DNA from: JAXMHN01 sp964578605
Lineage (GTDB): Bacteria; Verrucomicrobiota; Verrucomicrobiia; Limisphaerales; SIBE01
Reading direction: 5' to 3'
DNA length: 64,000 nucleotides
Assembly (NCBI GenBank): GCA_964578605.1
Contig: CAZODO010000019.1
Span: 3,384 to 67,383 of the forward strand
Shown here: in pieces, positions 34,924 to 43,003 of the stretch
How the letters are laid out: every line of letters starts with the position of its first letter
How positions within the stretch are numbered: the first letter of the stretch is position 1
Made by a program: the position numbers and the translations under genes
The notes under the pieces: generated by a model
Seen by the model: the letters and a program-made list of their open reading frames with translations, nothing else
Databases searched by the model: none
What the model was told of the DNA's origin: nothing

Positions 34924-36690
34924 CTAGCCCATCCCCATCGATAGCAGGAACTCGATGTTGGTAGGCGTCTTCTTGAGCTTGTTCAGCATCAGCTCCATTG
35001 CCTCCACCGGCGGGACACCGGTCAAGGCGCGGCGCAAGATAACGACGCGATTGTATTCGTCGGGATGGTAAAGCAGTTCCTCTTTGCGCGTCCCGGAGAG
35101 TTCGATATTGATGGAAGGGAAGATGCGGCGATCGACCAGGTGCCGATCGAGGTGGACTTCCATATTTCCTGTGCCCTTGAACTCTTCAAAGATCACTTCG
35201 TCCATGCGGGACCCGGTATCGACCAGAGCGGTCGCGATGATCGTCAGCGAGCCTCCTTCTTCGATGTTGCGGGCGGCGCCGAAGAACCGCTTGGGCTTGT
35301 GCAACGCGTTCGCATCGACACCGCCGGAGAGGATCTTGCCCGAGTGCGGCTGGACGGTGTTGTAGGCGCGGGCCAGGCGGGTGATGGAATCCAGGAGAAT
35401 GACGACGTCTTTCTTGTGCTCGACCATGCGCTTGGCCTTTTCGATGACCATCTCGGCCACTTGCACATGCCGTTCGGGGGGTTCATCGAACGTGGAACTG
35501 ATGACCTCAGCCCCGCGGCAGGTTCGTTCCATGTCGGTGACTTCCTCAGGCCGTTCGTCGATCAGGAGGATGAAAAGGTAGCTTTCCGGGTTGTTCTTCA
35601 GAAGGGCGTTGGCCAGCTTCTGCATCAACACGGTCTTGCCGGTCCGGGGAGGCGCGACGATTAATCCGCGGGTGCCTTTGCCGATCGGGCAGACCAAGTC
35701 CAGAACGCGCGTCGACAGCTCGTCCGCGGAAGTCTCCAGGAGGAACCGCCTGTTGGGGAACAGCGGCGTCAGGTTGTCGAAATGCGTCTTGTCCTTGGCC
35801 TTGTCAGGATCTTCCTTCCCGACCGCTTCGACTTTGAGGAGGGCGAAGAAGCGCTCCTTCTCTTTTGGCGGCCGGATCTGGCCAGCCACCAGGTCGCCGG
35901 TCTGCAAGTCAAACCGCCGGATTTGCGATGGCGAAACGTAGATATCTTCGGGACACGGCAGGTAATTGAAGCTCTGGGAGCGGAGGAAACCGAAACCCTC
36001 CGGGAGGATTTCCAGCACGCCTTCGGAGAAGAGAATTCCGCTGCGTTCCGCGTTCTTTTGAAGGATCTGGAAGATCACTTCATGCTTCTTCATCGTGCCG
36101 AAGTTCTCGATGCCCATGTCCTTGGCCATGCTGTTGAGATCGGCCATGGACAGCGCCTGGAGCTGCGCGATGTTGATCGCGTTGGCGGCGGCTTCCTTGT
36201 CCAGCGGTGGAAGGTCGGGTTCGTCGTGGGAGGGTCTATCCTTGGCTTTGCCGCGGTTCTTGTCGCGGTCCCGCTCTCTGAAAGCATCGCGGTCCCGGGA
36301 GCCGTCCCTTTCGCGTTCGCGCTGCTCGCGCGGGCGGGGCGGTTCGACGGCTTGGGCGGGTTGGCTCGGGCTGGGCTTCTCGGGTTCGGCGGGTTTCGGA
36401 GGTTCCGGAATGGCCGGTGCGCTTTGCTCGGGCGCTTCTTTCAAGGCGGCGACGGGCTCCGGGGCTGGAGCCTCCGCAGGGCCGGGAGGGGGCGTTGGCG
36501 CGGCTTCTACTTGAGCGGGGGCGGAATCGCCCGGCGCACCGTCCGTGGCCGGGATGAGCTCTTGCTGGCGCGCGATGGTTTCGGTGGACGATTCCGCAGG
36601 GACCTCGGGAGATGGAGCTTGTTCGACTTTTGCTTTGGCCCTCGAAGACGCTCTTGGTTTCGAAGGCTTCTTGGTTGTTACTCTAGCCAT
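34924..36690 (-). CDS. rho: Transcription termination factor Rho with long disordered N-terminal extension
   Basis: The 588-residue protein is Rho, the hexameric RNA helicase that ends transcription. The N-terminal roughly 165 residues are Pro/Ala/Glu rich, then Arg/Asp rich (predicted disordered), and absent from Escherichia coli Rho. The Rho N domain (INIAQLQALSMADLNSMAKDMG) and RNA-binding domain (ILEILPEGFGFLRS) follow. The ATPase core has Walker A PPRTGKTVL, then LIDERPEEVTDM and DVVILLDSITRLARAYN, with LSGGVDANAL after them. All key segments look intact. A leader hairpin lies just upstream. Confidence 0.96.
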   Translation of the reverse strand: MARVTTKKPSKPRASSRAKAKVEQAPSPEVPAESSTETIARQQELIPATDGAPGDSAPAQVEAAPTPPPGPAEAPAPEPVAALKEAPEQSAPAIPEPPKPAEPEKPSPSQPAQAVEPPRPREQRERERDGSRDRDAFRERDRDKNRGKAKDRPSHDEPDLPPLDKEAAANAINIAQLQALSMADLNSMAKDMGIENFGTMKKHEVIFQILQKNAERSGILFSEGVLEILPEGFGFLRSQSFNYLPCPEDIYVSPSQIRRFDLQTGDLVAGQIRPPKEKERFFALLKVEAVGKEDPDKAKDKTHFDNLTPLFPNRRFLLETSADELSTRVLDLVCPIGKGTRGLIVAPPRTGKTVLMQKLANALLKNNPESYLFILLIDERPEEVTDMERTCRGAEVISSTFDEPPERHVQVAEMVIEKAKRMVEHKKDVVILLDSITRLARAYNTVQPHSGKILSGGVDANALHKPKRFFGAARNIEEGGSLTIIATALVDTGSRMDEVIFEEFKGTGNMEVHLDRHLVDRRIFPSINIELSGTRKEELLYHPDEYNRVVILRRALTGVPPVEAMELMLNKLKKTPTNIEFLLSMGMG

Positions 36691-36704
36691 ACTCGATAAA
36701 ATTC

Positions 36705-36724
36705 GCCGCCCAAGCTGGGGCGGC
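36705..36724 (-). promoter_or_regulatory. Leader hairpin upstream of rho
   Basis: GCCGCCC (36705-36711) and GGGCGGC (36718-36724) form a perfect 7-base stem with a 6-base loop. It ends 14 bases before the rho ATG on the minus strand and is followed by AATTTTA. It looks terminator-like or could mask initiation. Rho is known to limit its own expression in several bacteria, so a regulatory role is plausible. Confidence 0.45.
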
Positions 36725-36841
36725 TGTAAATTCAGGCACGCCCTAGCTAGGCTTGTACGACCCCGTTGGGATTATTCAACCGGCGCACTCGTGGTCTGTT
36801 GGACCGGGATTCTGTCTGAGGGTCGGCCGCCAGTCGTAAAA

Positions 36842-39013
36842 CTAATACGGTAAGGGAAATCGTGCGGTTAACTCGTGGACACGGTCGCGCACCTTGCTTG
36901 CGGCGTCAAGGTTTTTAATATCCAGCAGGACCTCGCTGATCATATCGGCGATGGCCGCCATCTCGGACTCGCGCATGCCTCGCGTGGTGACGGCGGGAGT
37001 GCCAAGCCGGATGCCGCTGGCCTGGAATGGGGAGCGCGTCTCGAAAGGAATCGTATTCTTGTTGACGGTCACGCCCGCCAGGTCGAGTGCGCCCTGGCAC
37101 TCCTTCCCGGTGAGGCCCTTTTCCCCAACGTCCACAAGCATGAGGTGATTGTCCGTGCCGCCGCTGACCAGGCGGAACCCGTTGCGTTTCAGTCCGGCGG
37201 CAAGCGCCTTCGCATTGCGGACGATCTGCCTTTGGTACTCGTGAAAGCCCGGTTGCAGGGCCTCATGGAAGCAGACCGCCTTGGCCGCAATCACGTGCAT
37301 GAGGGGGCCGCCCTGCGTCGCTGGAAAGACCTGGGAATCGATCTCTTTCGCGAACTTCCCTTTGCACATGATCAGCCCGCCCCGCGGACCACGCAGAGTC
37401 TTGTGGGTCGTGGTGGTGACGAAATCGGCATGCTCAATAGGGCTGGGATGTTCGCCGGCCACGACCAACCCGGCAATGTGCGCGATGTCCGCCAGCAGCA
37501 GCGCCTCAACCTCGCGGGCGATCTGGCCCATCCGGGCGAAATCGATAATCCTCGGGTAAGCGCTGGCTCCCACGGTGATCATCTTCGGCCGATGCGTTCG
37601 GGCCAATTCGGCAAGCTGATCGTAATCGATCTGTTCGTCCTCCTTGCGCACGCCGTAATGGACGACCTCGAAGAACTTGCCGGAGAAGTTCGCTTTGTGC
37701 CCGTGCGTCAAATGCCCGCCATGGGTCAAATCCATGGTCAAAAGCTTGTCGCCGGGTTTCAGGAGCGCGAAATAGACGGCCATATTGGCGCCACTGCCCG
37801 AATGGGGCTGCACGTTGGCATGTTCGGCGCCGAAGAGTTGTTTCGCGCGATCGATGGCCAGTTGCTCGGCCGTATCGACATGCTCGCACCCGCCATAGTA
37901 CCGCCTTCCGGGATAGCCTTCCGCGTATTTGTTGGTGAGCACGGAGCCCTGGGCCTCCATCACCGCCGGGCTGGTAAAGTTCTCGCTCGCGATCAGCTCG
38001 ATATTCTCCTCCTGCCGCTGTTTTTCGAGGCAAATGACCGTCGCAATATCGGGGTCCACCTGCCGCAAGCGCCGTGCGGCTGCGGGTTCACCTGGTTCCA
38101 GCTTCGCGATCCGGCGCTCATGCCGCCCTCCCTGGAACTGCGCATCCAGAAACAGGTCCAGCATTCGTTTCGCCTGGTCGGCGGGCGTCAGCTTCTGGCC
38201 GAAGCAGATTACGTTCGCATTGTTATGCTGGCGGGCGAGAAGCGCGGATTCGTCGCTGGCGACGAGCGCGGCGCGGATTCCCGGGACTTTGTTGGCGGCG
38301 ATGCTCATGCCGATGCCGGTGCTGCAGACGAGCAAACCAAGCTGGCTCCGGCCCGACGCCACCTCGTCCGCGACGGCCCTGGCGTAGTCAGGGTAGTCGG
38401 TTGATTCCGAGTTGGCGGTCCCCAGATCGGTCACGCGCAGGCCTCGCTTGGCCAGGTGGTCTTTGAGAGCTTCTTTCAGCTCAAAGCCGGCATGATCGGC
38501 GCCAACGGCAACGTGGTGAAGGGCGGGGGACTCGCCAGTGGAGGCAGGGCTTTGGGAGGTTTGTTCGATAAAATTCAGCATAGAGGCGATGCCTTGTTCG
38601 ATCTGGTCGCGACAATTCAAATAGACTTCGTAGGACCCTCCAATGGGATCGGAAATGTCCTTTTCGAAAACATCGAGAGTCTCATCAAATTCCCGCAGAA
38701 GAAAAGTCTTTTCCGCCGCTTGGGGGAAGAGCAGCGTCACGGCGTCCACATGCCCGTGCGTCATGCCAAAGATATAATCCGCCTCGCGAACCAGGTCGGC
38801 CGAGAGCATCCGGCTGCGCTGTTTGCTGATGTCGATCCCGAGCTCCTTGAGGGCACGCACCGCGTGCGGGCTGGGCGGTTGGCCGTCCATGGCTCCGACG
38901 CCGGCGGAAATCACCCGGTATTGGCTGGTCCCCTTGACCGTATGGCGGAAGAGCCCCTCAGCCATGGGGCTGCGGCACACATTTCCTGTGCAGACGAAGA
39001 GGATGGTCTTCAT
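36842..39013 (-). CDS. Fusion of low-molecular-weight protein phosphatase, ribose 5-phosphate isomerase B and serine hydroxymethyltransferase
   Basis: A 723-residue frame joins three complete enzymes. Residues 1 to about 150 are a low-molecular-weight phosphatase with the C-x5-R site CTGNVCR (Cys8, Arg14) and the later SDPIGGS acid. Residues about 167-303 are RpiB, with GADHAGFELKE, Cys230 in VCSTGIGMSIA and HNNANVICFG. Residues about 315-723 are SHMT (GlyA), with ENIELIASENFTSP, GYPGRRYYGGCE and the pyridoxal phosphate Lys in TTTTHKTLRGPRGG. In Bacillus subtilis ywlE, rpiB (ywlF) and glyA are neighbours, so the fusion follows a known order. ATG 39013 is used; a GTG at 39034 is unlikely. Confidence 0.93.
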   Translation of the reverse strand: MKTILFVCTGNVCRSPMAEGLFRHTVKGTSQYRVISAGVGAMDGQPPSPHAVRALKELGIDISKQRSRMLSADLVREADYIFGMTHGHVDAVTLLFPQAAEKTFLLREFDETLDVFEKDISDPIGGSYEVYLNCRDQIEQGIASMLNFIEQTSQSPASTGESPALHHVAVGADHAGFELKEALKDHLAKRGLRVTDLGTANSESTDYPDYARAVADEVASGRSQLGLLVCSTGIGMSIAANKVPGIRAALVASDESALLARQHNNANVICFGQKLTPADQAKRMLDLFLDAQFQGGRHERRIAKLEPGEPAAARRLRQVDPDIATVICLEKQRQEENIELIASENFTSPAVMEAQGSVLTNKYAEGYPGRRYYGGCEHVDTAEQLAIDRAKQLFGAEHANVQPHSGSGANMAVYFALLKPGDKLLTMDLTHGGHLTHGHKANFSGKFFEVVHYGVRKEDEQIDYDQLAELARTHRPKMITVGASAYPRIIDFARMGQIAREVEALLLADIAHIAGLVVAGEHPSPIEHADFVTTTTHKTLRGPRGGLIMCKGKFAKEIDSQVFPATQGGPLMHVIAAKAVCFHEALQPGFHEYQRQIVRNAKALAAGLKRNGFRLVSGGTDNHLMLVDVGEKGLTGKECQGALDLAGVTVNKNTIPFETRSPFQASGIRLGTPAVTTRGMRESEMAAIADMISEVLLDIKNLDAASKVRDRVHELTARFPLPY

Positions 39014-39073
39014 GCTTCGAACACCGCCGTACACTTTGGTTTCACTCAGGAAATCGTCAACCGCGAAATGGAT

Positions 39074-40144
39074 CTACTGTCGCTTGGCCGCCAATGCCAG
39101 ACCTTTCAGGAGATCCAAGGCTCGGGAGAGGGCCGGATCATTCACCACCGGTTCGGTGGGTTCAGGCGGCCTGACCGAGGCTGGCTCCACCTCGAGGTCA
39201 ATGCCTTCGCGCTGCATCCGGACCAGGTCCGCTTCGTTTCGGCGCCGGGAGCGGTTCATGAGCGATGACAGGTCGTTGGTGCCGGCTCTGGCGGACTGGG
39301 CGAAGGGCTTGGCCAACACGGCATAAGGATCGTCGAAATAGGCCTTTTCGTCCTCCGGCTTCACCGCGATCCGGATGTCCGGTTGCAGCCCGGCCCCCTC
39401 CAGTTTGCGGTCACGCCCAGCCGTGACGACGCCGCTGGCGACCCGCAGGGTGGCGCCGTTGCTTAGCGGATGCTCCTGGAAGGTGTAGGCTCGCCCGGCG
39501 CTGGGGCTCCCGATGATCAAGGCGCCCACCGTCTCTCGGAGCGCTTCCGCGAGCGCTTCGGCAGCTCCGACCGTCTCCCGGTTGATCAAAAGCACCAACG
39601 GCAAGTCCGCGGCCATTGGCTTTCCACTCGACCGCGCTGTTGAGCTGCCCCAATTCAACAAGGGTTGCTCTCCAGGCACAAAAAGGTCTGCGGCTGCGGC
39701 CGCCGCCGCGTAGTCCGTCCCGGCCGCGAAGCGCAGGTCAAGGACGACCCCTTTCAATGGGTTGGTCGAAGCGAGTTGAGTGTACCCGCTGCGGATTTGG
39801 TCCGCCAGCCCCGCGGCGACTTTCGACACCTGGACATGAGCGAAATGCTTGTCAAACGCCGTTGACTTGGCCAGGAGCGCCACGGTGCCAGCCTCGGGGG
39901 CGGCTGCCGAGTTGGTGACCAGGATAGCCTTGTCCGCCAGTTGCGAGAGCAGCCCGGAAACCGCGGCGCCGTTCAACTCCGATTCGGAAGTCCCGACCAG
40001 GTTGGAGCGCAGGACCCCGTAAACCTCGGCAAACGGTGGCCAGCCCGACCCCGGCGCGTCCGCAGCGCGGACAGTTGCGACAAGGCCCACCAGGGCAAGC
40101 CCGAGTCCCACCGCTGCGGGCCATGCGTTTCGAAACGTTTTCAT
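39074..40144 (-). CDS. S41 (C-terminal processing) peptidase-like protein lacking catalytic residues
   Basis: The 356-residue exported protein (signal peptide about residues 1-28) has the S41 core: KGVVLDLRFAAGTDY, LPLVLLINRETVGAAEALAEAL, and ALIIGSPSAGRAYTF. In active CtpA/Tsp enzymes the second segment contains the nucleophile Ser and the third its Lys, 25 residues later. Here those places hold Gly193 and Arg218. Protease activity is therefore unlikely, and a binding or scaffold role is inferred. No PDZ domain is apparent. It starts 8 bases after the purD stop, with the phosphatase-RpiB-SHMT gene 60 bases downstream. Confidence 0.75.
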   Translation of the reverse strand: MKTFRNAWPAAVGLGLALVGLVATVRAADAPGSGWPPFAEVYGVLRSNLVGTSESELNGAAVSGLLSQLADKAILVTNSAAAPEAGTVALLAKSTAFDKHFAHVQVSKVAAGLADQIRSGYTQLASTNPLKGVVLDLRFAAGTDYAAAAAAADLFVPGEQPLLNWGSSTARSSGKPMAADLPLVLLINRETVGAAEALAEALRETVGALIIGSPSAGRAYTFQEHPLSNGATLRVASGVVTAGRDRKLEGAGLQPDIRIAVKPEDEKAYFDDPYAVLAKPFAQSARAGTNDLSSLMNRSRRRNEADLVRMQREGIDLEVEPASVRPPEPTEPVVNDPALSRALDLLKGLALAAKRQ

Positions 40145-40152
40145 AAGACACC

Positions 40153-41457
40153 TTACACCTTTCTGCCTGCCAAACCTTTCGCCGCGATATCTCGGCGGAA
40201 GAAGCTTCCTTCGAATTGGATCTGGGCCACCGCCTCGTACGCTTTGGCCTGCGCTGCCCCGAGGTCCTTTGCCCAGGCCGTGACGCCGAGGACGCGTCCG
40301 CCATGGGTCACGACCTTGTCGCCCCTCCACGCCGTCCCGGCGTGAAACACCTTGGTGCGATCCAGCCTTGCTGCGGCATCCAATCCCTCAATGGGTTTGC
40401 CCTTGGCATAGGCTCCAGGATATCCGCCGGACGCCATCACCACGCATACCGAAGGGTCGGGGCGCCACCGCAGATGCGCGTCCCGCAAGGTTCCATCGAT
40501 GGACGCCTCCAGCAATTCGACGAGATCGTTTTCCAGCCGGGTCAGATAGGCCTGGGTCTCGGGGTCTCCAAACCGGGCATTGAACTCGAGGACCTTCGGT
40601 CCGTCCTTGGTCAACATCACGCCTGGGTAGAGGATGCCTCGAAAGTCGATCTTCTCTTCGAGGCACCCGGCCAACCAGGGATCCATAATCTGCCGTTCCA
40701 CCTGCTTGAGATCGGCGTCGCTCAGGAATGGCGCGGGCGAATAGGCACCCATTCCCCCTGTGTTTGGCCCCTGGTCGCCGTCGAAAGCGCGTTTGTGGTC
40801 CTGGGTAGTCGGAAAGAGCTTTGCGCATCGGCCATCGCAAAGCGCGTGCAACGAGACCTCGGTTCCTTCCAGGAACTCCTGAATCACAATCCGGGTTCCG
40901 GCGGCCCCGAACGCCCGGGAGACCAGCACTTCGGCAATGGCGCGTTCGGCTTCTCTCACGCTTGCGCAAACGAGGACGCCTTTGCCCAGGGCCAGGCCGT
41001 CTGCCTTGACCGCGCAGCGGCCTTCCAGCGACGCCGCAAAAGCCCGCGCCGGTTCCGCCTGGTCGAAAACCCCGGCCCGGGCCGTCGGGATCCCATGCCT
41101 CTCCATGAAGGACTGCGCAAAGACCTTCGAGGCTTCGAATTGGGCCGCCTTTTGGTTGGGCCCCCAGATGCGAAGCCCGTGCTTCTGGAACAGATCCACC
41201 ACTCCGGCCGCGAGCGGGTTATCCGGCCCGACCACGGTGAGGTCCGGCTTCTTCTCCCGCGCAAATGCGAGCAAGCCCTGCAGATCCTCCGCGCCAAGGG
41301 CCACCGTCTCGACGCGGGCGCCATTGCGGGCAAGGGTTTCGGATGCGATCCCGGCGTTGCCAGGCGCGCACCAAAGCCCGGTGGTCCGAGCTGACTGAGC
41401 CAGCTTCCAGACGAGGGCGTGTTCGCGTCCGCCGGAACCTATGACGAAGATTTTCAT
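40153..41457 (-). CDS. purD: Phosphoribosylamine:glycine ligase
   Basis: The 434-residue ATP-grasp enzyme is PurD (GARS), second step of purine synthesis. It starts MKIFVIGSGGREHALVWKLAQS and shows VGPDNPLAAGVVD, VKADGLALGKGVLV, VIQEFLEGTEVSLHALCDG, NTGGMGAYSPAP, GILYPGVMLT and EFNARFGDPETQ. Length is normal and all signature segments are present. purM lies 85 bases upstream on the same strand, so a purine operon is likely. The product of the next gene, SHMT, supplies one-carbon units for the same pathway. Confidence 0.96.
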   Translation of the reverse strand: MKIFVIGSGGREHALVWKLAQSARTTGLWCAPGNAGIASETLARNGARVETVALGAEDLQGLLAFAREKKPDLTVVGPDNPLAAGVVDLFQKHGLRIWGPNQKAAQFEASKVFAQSFMERHGIPTARAGVFDQAEPARAFAASLEGRCAVKADGLALGKGVLVCASVREAERAIAEVLVSRAFGAAGTRIVIQEFLEGTEVSLHALCDGRCAKLFPTTQDHKRAFDGDQGPNTGGMGAYSPAPFLSDADLKQVERQIMDPWLAGCLEEKIDFRGILYPGVMLTKDGPKVLEFNARFGDPETQAYLTRLENDLVELLEASIDGTLRDAHLRWRPDPSVCVVMASGGYPGAYAKGKPIEGLDAAARLDRTKVFHAGTAWRGDKVVTHGGRVLGVTAWAKDLGAAQAKAYEAVAQIQFEGSFFRRDIAAKGLAGRKV

Positions 41458-41542
41458 TCGAATGGTTTATTCGCAGAAGGGCTCCTGGAGGTCCCCGCAA
41501 CAAGCCGCCTTCGCCTCCGCGCAGCGCCCTCCGATGTCCATC

Positions 41543-42616
41543 TCACTCGAGGCGTGTCCGGCCTGTCCCCCGGACGATTTCGCCGAGACACCAAGCGGGC
41601 TGCTTCCGAGCCTTAAGCCATCGCAATACCGCGTCGGCCTTTTCCGAAGCGGCGATGATCACCATCCCAATGCCCATGTTGAACACCTGGTAAAGCTCGT
41701 CCTCGGCAATTCGGCCCTTTTCGGCCAGGAATTGGAAGATGGGCAGGACCGGCCAAGAGCCTTTGCGGAGGACGGCATCGCAATTCGGCGGCAAAACCCG
41801 GGGGATGTTATCGACGAACCCGCCTCCCGTAATGTGCGCGAGCGCCCGGATCGAGCCCCTCTCTGGGGGCCGGGCTCCCGCCGGACGATTGAACTGGTTC
41901 AAGAGCTTTTGCAGGATCGGTCCGTAGCTCACATGCACCTTGAGCAACACGTCGCCGACCGTGCCGCCGAGTTCGGCAACCCGTGTCGAAGGTTTCAGCC
42001 GCAATTGTTCGAAAAGGATCTTTCGCGCCAACGAATAGCCATTGGTGTGCAACCCGCTCGATGGCAACCCGATCACGGCATCGCCCTTTATAACACTCTT
42101 CGACCCGTTCAAGATCCGGCTCTTCTCCACAACGCCGACAATGGTGCCGCTGACGTCATATTCGCCTGGCTGGTAAAAACCGGGCATCTGCGCGGTTTCC
42201 CCTCCAATCAAGGCGCAACGGTTCTCCGCGCAGGCTTGCGCGAAACCCTTGATAATGTCTTGGAAAACAAGGGGTTGCAGCTTCCCAGTGCCCAGGTAAT
42301 CCAGGAAAAAGAGGGGTTCGGCCCCCACCACTGCGATGTCATTGACGCAATGGTTCACCAGGTCCTGCCCAATCGTGTCATGGCGCTCCATGGCGAAGGC
42401 CACTTTGAGCTTGGTGCCCACCCCGTCGACGCTGGAAACCAGCACCGGCTCGCGGTATTTCGAGGTGTCCAGCGCGAACAAGCCTCCAAAACCGCCCACT
42501 TTGCCCAGCACACCCGGCCTGTGGGTTGAGGCCAGCATCTTCGGAAGCTGGCTCTTGACCTGATTGCCAAGCTCGATATCGACCCCGGCAGCAGCGTAGG
42601 CTCTCTTTTTCATCAT
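41543..42616 (-). CDS. purM: Phosphoribosylformylglycinamidine cyclo-ligase (AIR synthetase)
   Basis: The 357-residue PurM makes aminoimidazole ribonucleotide in purine synthesis. It has YAAAGVDIELGN at the start, VSSVDGVGTKLKVAF, DLVNHCVNDIAVVGAEPLFFLDY, ALIGGETAQMPGFY, GLHTNGYSLARKI, AHITGGGFVDNIPRVLP, and FNMGIGMVII. ATG 42616 (or 42613) is chosen; the frame to 42634 would use a TTG. It is the first gene of the purM-purD-led run. An 11-base-period array lies about 110 bases upstream. Confidence 0.96.
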   Translation of the reverse strand: MMKKRAYAAAGVDIELGNQVKSQLPKMLASTHRPGVLGKVGGFGGLFALDTSKYREPVLVSSVDGVGTKLKVAFAMERHDTIGQDLVNHCVNDIAVVGAEPLFFLDYLGTGKLQPLVFQDIIKGFAQACAENRCALIGGETAQMPGFYQPGEYDVSGTIVGVVEKSRILNGSKSVIKGDAVIGLPSSGLHTNGYSLARKILFEQLRLKPSTRVAELGGTVGDVLLKVHVSYGPILQKLLNQFNRPAGARPPERGSIRALAHITGGGFVDNIPRVLPPNCDAVLRKGSWPVLPIFQFLAEKGRIAEDELYQVFNMGIGMVIIAASEKADAVLRWLKARKQPAWCLGEIVRGTGRTRLE

Positions 42617-43003
42617 TTCCCGCTCGGGCGGCAATCATTCGAAAGAACGCTCCCGCTGTCGAGGACGAACCCGCGCGACTGACTGCCGATGGCTGGCCGT
42701 CGGACTGGTCTTGCGTCCCTGCTTCACCCGTGGATCACCCCTGCATGACCCGTAGATCACCCGTTCGGGAACGGGTGAACTACGGGTGAACTACGGGTGA
42801 ACTACGGGTGAACTACGGGTGAACTACGGGTGAACCGTGAGTTTAGAGCGTAGGCAGAGCGTAGGCAGGGCCGGACCCACCCTGCCATAAACAAGGGAAT
42901 TGCTGTGCCGGCCTTGCCAATTCTTGACACGGCCCGTGCTTGGCCGCAACCTGCACGGCTGGCGGGCCCGGGGGAGCCTTGGGAACCGCGCAGCGTTTTA
43001 GCC
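42617..43003. other. Divergent intergenic region between purM and the ROK gene
   Basis: This 387-base region should hold the divergent promoters of purM and the ROK kinase gene. Its main structure is the perfect 11-base-period dyad array at 42724-42833. A TTGACA at 42924-42929 could be a -35 element for the ROK gene, but no convincing -10 follows at normal spacing. No protein gene is seen. Confidence 0.55.
42724..42833. repeat. 11-base-period dyad array, copy 3 (best formed)
   Basis: Ten 11-mers lie end to end in exact phase. The left arm has four inverted units (TCACCCGTGGA, TCACCCCTGCA, TGACCCGTAGA, TCACCCGTTCG, starting 42724, 42735, 42746, 42757). The right arm has GGAACGGGTGA (42768) followed by five perfect copies of ACTACGGGTGA starting 42779, 42790, 42801, 42812 and 42823. 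The axis of symmetry is at 42767/42768. The left arm is degenerate and the right arm homogenised. Confidence 0.92.
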
